From Deefgea piscis (GTDB lineage: Bacteria > Pseudomonadota > Gammaproteobacteria > Burkholderiales > Chitinibacteraceae), in contig NZ_CP081149.1 in the NCBI RefSeq assembly GCF_019665785.1, positions 2,108,001-2,172,000 of the forward strand: a stretch of 64,000 bases of DNA, read 5' to 3'. Positions 59,794-64,000 of this stretch are shown one piece after another; position 1 is the first letter of the stretch, and each line of letters opens with the position of its first letter. Position numbers and translations under genes: made by a program. The notes below the pieces were generated by a model that saw nothing but the letters and a program-made list of their open reading frames with translations, ran no database searches and was not told the DNA's origin.

Positions 59794-60759
59794 ATGAAAA
59801 AATACGCCTTACTCGCAATGAGTGCTTGGATTGGTACCGCGCTGGCAACGAACACACCCACAACCAGCAAAGTGCTTACTCCAGAATTAACGCTCTCGAT
59901 TATGAGTCAAGTTATTACACCGCAAGTTCAAGCATTACAAACAGCGGCCAATGAATTAAATCAAAGCACGGCGGCGCTTTGCCAGCAGCCAAGCGAAGCC
60001 AATTTACAACAAGCGCAACAAGCCTACCTCAGAACATTTAGCGCTTGGCAACAGATCGGTATTGCACCCATTGGGCCTAGCAAGCAGCAACACACTACGC
60101 GGCTATTTGAAATACCCGCCCAAAGCACCACCGAGCTCGCTCGGCATAGTTTAACCATGCCCACCCACGCAATGACTGACGGTGAAGCACATTATTATGG
60201 CCAGCAACTTGCCGACGGCTACCTTGGGCTGCCTGTTATTGCTGCCGTGTTATTTAACGACACGCCGCTGACTTTACTACAGCAAGATTCAATGTGTGCC
60301 TACGTTAATTGGCAAGCAAAGACCATATCGAGACAAGTCACTATTTTGCAGTATGAATGGCAAGGCTTAATTCGAGGCGCGGCTTACGATATTTCTTACC
60401 CTGGGCAATTAATTAATGAATACTTGAAAGCGCTCGAAGCGGGCAGTCAGCGCTTAGCGAGCTTCAAAACGCAAGACAGTGCCAAACCGCATAGCGCACA
60501 AGAGATTAATGCCAATATTGCCGGGCTTAGCGCACTCATCACCGGCGCAAATGGCATTGGCCTAGATGATTATCTACTGTCGCGACAGCACACCCGCCAA
60601 TGGCAAAAAACGCAAAAACAACTCAGCAAATTGCAGCAGGCGGGCCAACAATTGGCGCAACACAATAGCGAGCACAACGCCAAGCAAGTCAGCGCTGCTG
60701 CTCAATCATTAAATGACACCTTACGCACCGATGTAGCCACGGCACTGCGCCGGAACTAA
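59794..60759 (+). CDS. Imelysin-like (M75 family) periplasmic protein
   Basis: 321 residues with signal peptide MKKYALLAMSAWIGTALA and an AGGAG Shine-Dalgarno sequence. Two helical-bundle halves typical of imelysin: QQAYLRTFSAWQQIGIAPIGPS near residue 75, QWQAKT...ILQYEWQ, NEYLKALEAGSQRLA and a second half with ITGANGIGLDDYL. The GXHXXE motif of IrpA-type imelysins is not visible. Related proteins take part in iron uptake with EfeU/EfeB, but no iron genes are near. The role is open. Confidence 0.75.
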   Translation: MKKYALLAMSAWIGTALATNTPTTSKVLTPELTLSIMSQVITPQVQALQTAANELNQSTAALCQQPSEANLQQAQQAYLRTFSAWQQIGIAPIGPSKQQHTTRLFEIPAQSTTELARHSLTMPTHAMTDGEAHYYGQQLADGYLGLPVIAAVLFNDTPLTLLQQDSMCAYVNWQAKTISRQVTILQYEWQGLIRGAAYDISYPGQLINEYLKALEAGSQRLASFKTQDSAKPHSAQEINANIAGLSALITGANGIGLDDYLLSRQHTRQWQKTQKQLSKLQQAGQQLAQHNSEHNAKQVSAAAQSLNDTLRTDVATALRRN

Positions 60760-60760
60760 A

Positions 60761-60791
60761 CAATTGGGCCAGCAATTTGCTGGCCCAATTG
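60761..60791. terminator. Terminator between imelysin-like and DUF805 genes
   Basis: CAATTGGGCCAGCA and TGCTGGCCCAATTG form a perfect 14-bp stem with a 3-base loop between converging genes; T-rich sequence is short on either side. Confidence 0.75.
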
Positions 60792-60817
60792 TCTTACCAA
60801 ATCGTATCGAACTTGAA

Positions 60818-61135
60818 TCAATCAAAACGATTTGGCTCAACCCCTTCACTGGCAAACCAATACAGCAATAAAATCCAGCCAATAATCGGCAAGAACCAAA
60901 TCAGCTGCCACCAACCACTGCGATTGATGTCATGCAGTCGGCGAGCACCGACGGCCAACGATGGCAATAGCGTCAGCAAGGAAAAAACCCCTGAAACGGC
61001 TTCACCGGCCAAGCTCAGCGCCAAACCCGCCAAAAACGTAAACAACACCCACCACCAATATTCAGAACGGACCGCACGCCCTTTAAAGTCGGCGTATTTA
61101 CTAAAACAAGTTCGGATTGACTCTTCAAACCTCAT
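60818..61135 (-). CDS. DUF805 membrane protein
   Basis: 105 residues from the ATG at 61135 with an ideal AAGGAG Shine-Dalgarno sequence. DUF805 pattern: FSKYADFKGRAVRSEYWWWVLFTFL, then LTLLPSLAVGARRLHDINRSGWWQLIWFLPIIGWILLLYWFA. Four short membrane helices. Function unknown; the family is related to phage-type and Inner membrane YhaH/YhaI proteins. Confidence 0.92.
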   Translation of the reverse strand: MRFEESIRTCFSKYADFKGRAVRSEYWWWVLFTFLAGLALSLAGEAVSGVFSLLTLLPSLAVGARRLHDINRSGWWQLIWFLPIIGWILLLYWFASEGVEPNRFD

Positions 61136-61202
61136 GATCTTCTCCTTAATGTAAAACACCAACACATAGCCACAATCTAGTTTGAAGACAGAACTTAATC
61201 AG

Positions 61203-63944
61203 TTATTCCGCCAAAGGTGGCGCTAAAACGGTACGGTTGCCGCTGGTTTCCATGGCACTCACCAATCCGGCCGCTTCCATTTGCTCGATTAAACGTGCGG
61301 CGCGGTTATAACCAATCCGCATTTGTCGTTGCACACCAGAAATCGAAGCGCGGCGACTTTTTAGCACCAAGGCAACCGCCTCATCGTACAAAGGATCGGC
61401 CTCTTCACCCTCGGCTCCGCTAGACCAACCACTGATGCCATTATCTTCACCAGCAACTGGATGCAGAACGCCTTCAACATAATTGGGCTCACCGAGTTGT
61501 TTTAAGTATTCAACCACACAATGCACCTCGGCATCATCCACAAAAGCGCCATGAATCCGCGTTGGATAACCGCTACCGGGCGGCAAGAACAGCATATCGC
61601 CCTGCCCCAACAAAGCCTCAGCGCCCATTTGATCGAGAATGGTGCGACTGTCGATTTTGCTCGACACCTGAAACGCCAAGCGCGTTGGAATATTGGCTTT
61701 AATTAACCCAGTAATCACGTCGACCGATGGGCGTTGTGTCGCCAAAATCAAATGAATCCCCGCTGCGCGGGCTTTTTGCGCCAAGCGCGCGATTAATTCT
61801 TCGATTTTTTTACCCGCTACCATCATTAAATCGGCAAATTCATCCACCACCACCACAATCAAGGGCAAATGTTCAAGCGGCTCGGGATCGTCCGGCGTTA
61901 ATGAAAATGGATTAGTTAATTTGCGACCTTTGGCGGCGGCATCGGCGACTTTTTGATTAAAACCGGCCAAATTACGCACGCCGAGTGCACTCAACAGCCG
62001 ATAACGTTTTTCCATCTCGCCGACACACCAATTGAGCGCATTGGCAGCTAGTTTCATATCGGTGACCACCGGTGCCAGCAAATGCGGAATGCCTTCATAA
62101 ATCGACAATTCCAGCATTTTTGGGTCAATCATAATAAAGCGCACTTCATCCGGTGTGGCTTTAAATAAAATCGACAAGATCATTGCATTCACACCGACCG
62201 ATTTACCCGAACCGGTGGTTCCCGCTACCAGCATATGCGGTGTTTTTGCCAGATCGGTCGCAACGGGTAAACCAGCAATATCTTTACCCAGCGCAATGGT
62301 AATGGGCGACACTTGTTGCTGGTACTCGGGGGCTGACAAAATCTCGGACAAGCGAATCATTTGCCGGGTTGGGTTAGGCAACTCCAATCCCATGCACGTT
62401 TTACCCGGAATGGTTTCCACCACCCGCACGGCGGCAACGCCGAGTGAACGCGCCAGATCCTTGGCCAAATTGACCACTTGTGCGCCGCGCACGCCCATCG
62501 CGGGCTCAACTTCAAAGCGAGTAATCACCGGCCCAGCATACGCATCGAGCACACTAACTTTGACCTTAAACTCAGTGAGTTTTTCTTCAATCAAAATACT
62601 GCGCTCAAGCAAATCGTCTTGCGTTACGGTTTGCGCACTCACCAAAGGTGGGCGTAATAAATCCAGTGGCAAGCACAAACCATTTTCACATGCGCCCCAC
62701 GCCGCATTGGGTTTAGGCGCCATTTGCGCAGCACCAAACTCATCGGGGCGCAAAAAATGCGTGGGCCGAACTACGGGCGGCACAACAACCTGACTTGGCG
62801 GCGCAGCAACATGGCTTGCTGGCGCAGTCAATACCGGCTCTGCCTGCGTTAACTCAGGCGCGTCGCTACTGGGGAAAGGCACTTGCGCACGAGTAAAACG
62901 GTGATCTACTGGCGGCAAAATTGGCGCTTCAGACAAAGCTGCATCCTGCAATACCTCAGGCAATCTCACTGCATGTTCAGCCACAACGTTAACATTCTCT
63001 TTTACCGCCGATGCAGCATGTATATCCATCTTCGCTGCATGAATGATGGGCTGCGGCTCAATACGCTCAGATCTTCGCAATAATGTCGGCGGTGCCAAAG
63101 GGGCTTTACTTTTTACCGTGCTTTGATTGCTAAACCCACCACCATCTTTATCTAACTTCGCCACGCGGCTAACACCCATACGCCGAGTGGGCGCTACAAC
63201 CTCAGGCTTGGCGTGAATTTCTTGCAAGCGACTACGAATCTCAGCCACATCGATAATCGGCAACACTTCAGGCGCGGCCTTACTGGGCATTTTCGCCCCT
63301 TCGGCGGCTAATTTACGCTGACTCAGCGCCAAATTATGCTGAATTTGCTCCAAATCGATGGTAGGTAATTCTCGCCGACGTGGCATAGGCGACGATTGAG
63401 CCGTCTGCGTCGTCGAGGTTTGCTTTGGCGAAGAGAGTGACTGAACATCCGCTGGCGGCGTCGATGTGGCTGCCGATTGAGTCGGCGTAGCTGCAGCTCT
63501 AGTCGTTACTGCAGAGCGCTCTGCACTGACTGCGGCCTGTTCACGCAAAGGTCGGCGATGCAAACCAGCAGACGGCGCCGGCGGCGCGGCGATTGACGCG
63601 GCACGATTCGTCCGTGCTGATGCCGAATCAACTGCGCTAAACAAAGGATCAAACTCGGGCTCTGTTCTTTCCGCCAAGGCATGAGCATCTACGTCATCCG
63701 CATCGCGATGCGCCAAACCTTTAATTTTAGTGACTGCACTTCGCAGTCCAGCTATGCTTTTGCTGGCCACATTCACCACCGGCGACAGCGGTAATTCAAA
63801 TAGTCGATCCATACCGGGTTTTGCCGATTCGCCCAATTCTGGCTCAGTACGGGCGCGCTCGATCGCCGCTTGCCGCGCCGCGTCATCCATATCACCATCA
63901 AGTTGATTATTTAAACGAGTAAACAGATTTTTAATTTTTTTCAT
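61203..63944 (-). CDS. ftsK: FtsK-type DNA translocase lacking N-terminal membrane domain
   Basis: 913 residues. The first about 420 are hydrophilic, Pro/Ala/Gln-rich and likely disordered, with no membrane helices; classical FtsK has four there. The motor starts near residue 450: [20 protein letters not shown] (alpha domain), then Walker [18 protein letters not shown], Walker [17 protein letters not shown], and [22 protein letters not shown] region. A C-terminal gamma winged helix ([41 protein letters not shown]) reads KOPS. It moves DNA toward dif for XerCD. A second, membrane-anchored FtsK elsewhere is likely (inference). The start has a poor Shine-Dalgarno sequence. Confidence 0.9.
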   Translation of the reverse strand: MKKIKNLFTRLNNQLDGDMDDAARQAAIERARTEPELGESAKPGMDRLFELPLSPVVNVASKSIAGLRSAVTKIKGLAHRDADDVDAHALAERTEPEFDPLFSAVDSASARTNRAASIAAPPAPSAGLHRRPLREQAAVSAERSAVTTRAAATPTQSAATSTPPADVQSLSSPKQTSTTQTAQSSPMPRRRELPTIDLEQIQHNLALSQRKLAAEGAKMPSKAAPEVLPIIDVAEIRSRLQEIHAKPEVVAPTRRMGVSRVAKLDKDGGGFSNQSTVKSKAPLAPPTLLRRSERIEPQPIIHAAKMDIHAASAVKENVNVVAEHAVRLPEVLQDAALSEAPILPPVDHRFTRAQVPFPSSDAPELTQAEPVLTAPASHVAAPPSQVVVPPVVRPTHFLRPDEFGAAQMAPKPNAAWGACENGLCLPLDLLRPPLVSAQTVTQDDLLERSILIEEKLTEFKVKVSVLDAYAGPVITRFEVEPAMGVRGAQVVNLAKDLARSLGVAAVRVVETIPGKTCMGLELPNPTRQMIRLSEILSAPEYQQQVSPITIALGKDIAGLPVATDLAKTPHMLVAGTTGSGKSVGVNAMILSILFKATPDEVRFIMIDPKMLELSIYEGIPHLLAPVVTDMKLAANALNWCVGEMEKRYRLLSALGVRNLAGFNQKVADAAAKGRKLTNPFSLTPDDPEPLEHLPLIVVVVDEFADLMMVAGKKIEELIARLAQKARAAGIHLILATQRPSVDVITGLIKANIPTRLAFQVSSKIDSRTILDQMGAEALLGQGDMLFLPPGSGYPTRIHGAFVDDAEVHCVVEYLKQLGEPNYVEGVLHPVAGEDNGISGWSSGAEGEEADPLYDEAVALVLKSRRASISGVQRQMRIGYNRAARLIEQMEAAGLVSAMETSGNRTVLAPPLAE

Positions 63945-64000
63945 TTTTATCTAAACAACAGCAGAACGATCTAAAACAACAAAATATTTACGTACCGCTT

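Overview
The window looks like a chromosomal segment of a betaproteobacterium, most likely order Neisseriales near the chitin-degrading Chitinibacter/Deefgea group. The basis is gene content and order: pyrG-kdsA-eno-ftsB, yajC-secD-secF, a standalone BioC/BioD pair, acetoacetyl-CoA reductase PhaB, a large NAD-dependent glutamate dehydrogenase, and cytosolic family-9 glycosidase genes. The genus is an inference from memory of family distributions, not a database result. Most of the window is ordinary, densely packed housekeeping DNA with many ATGA/GTGA overlaps and clear intrinsic terminators.

Layout. 1-1308 (-): 5' part of a protein-kinase-like/HDOD fusion cut by the window edge. 1.5-2.6 kb: PnuC plus a nicotinamide riboside kinase (NAD salvage). 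2.8-6.0 kb: yajC-secD-secF. 6.1-8.3 kb: dedA-bioC-bioD. 8.3-9.7 kb: SCO lipoprotein and YcgR flagellar brake. 9.8-14.3 kb: an MFS/acyltransferase fusion that has lost an internal segment, and a PqqL-like M16 protease. 14.3-19.2 kb (-): membrane-anchored retropepsin, ABC-F protein YheS, DUF1631 protein. 19.5-27.0 kb: NAD-GDH, prfB (without its usual programmed frameshift), lysS. 27.1-33.1 kb: HU (-), MdfA-like exporter, mnmC, and a complete IS66 element inserted in the 3' end of mnmC. 33.2-35.4 kb: two small ORFs and a MocR-type regulator. 35.5-40.0 kb (-): ftsB, eno, kdsA, pyrG. 40.6-47.3 kb: phaB and a complete RND efflux operon (adaptor, pump, outer-membrane channel). 47.4-48.9 kb: tRNA-Gly(CCC), YgjP-like metalloprotease, three small minus-strand genes. 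49.1-53.9 kb (-): translationally coupled run atypical-PilZ, ung, ROK kinase, GH9 glycosidase, hldD. 54.1-56.5 kb: periplasmic alpha-carbonic anhydrase, xth, Crp/Fnr regulator. 56.6-64 kb: lytic transglycosylase, proS, small membrane proteins, an imelysin-like protein, DUF805 and an FtsK-type translocase without membrane segments.

Most informative observations. (1) The IS66 element at 30616-33081 is defined to the base: related terminal inverted repeats and a perfect 8-bp target duplication, CAAAAAAG. It swaps only the last residues of MnmC. (2) The MFS/acyltransferase gene has an in-frame internal deletion that removes the acyltransferase HX4D active site. (3) Several conserved proteins carry an apparently dead or missing module: the pseudokinase-HDOD protein, MnmC with an eroded methyltransferase half, and FtsK without its membrane anchor. 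(4) A cytosolic GH9 glycosidase and a BglK-like sugar kinase are coupled to ung and to the heptose epimerase gene hldD. I found no CRISPR array, prophage or obvious defence island. No wholly new system can be claimed from sequence reading alone.
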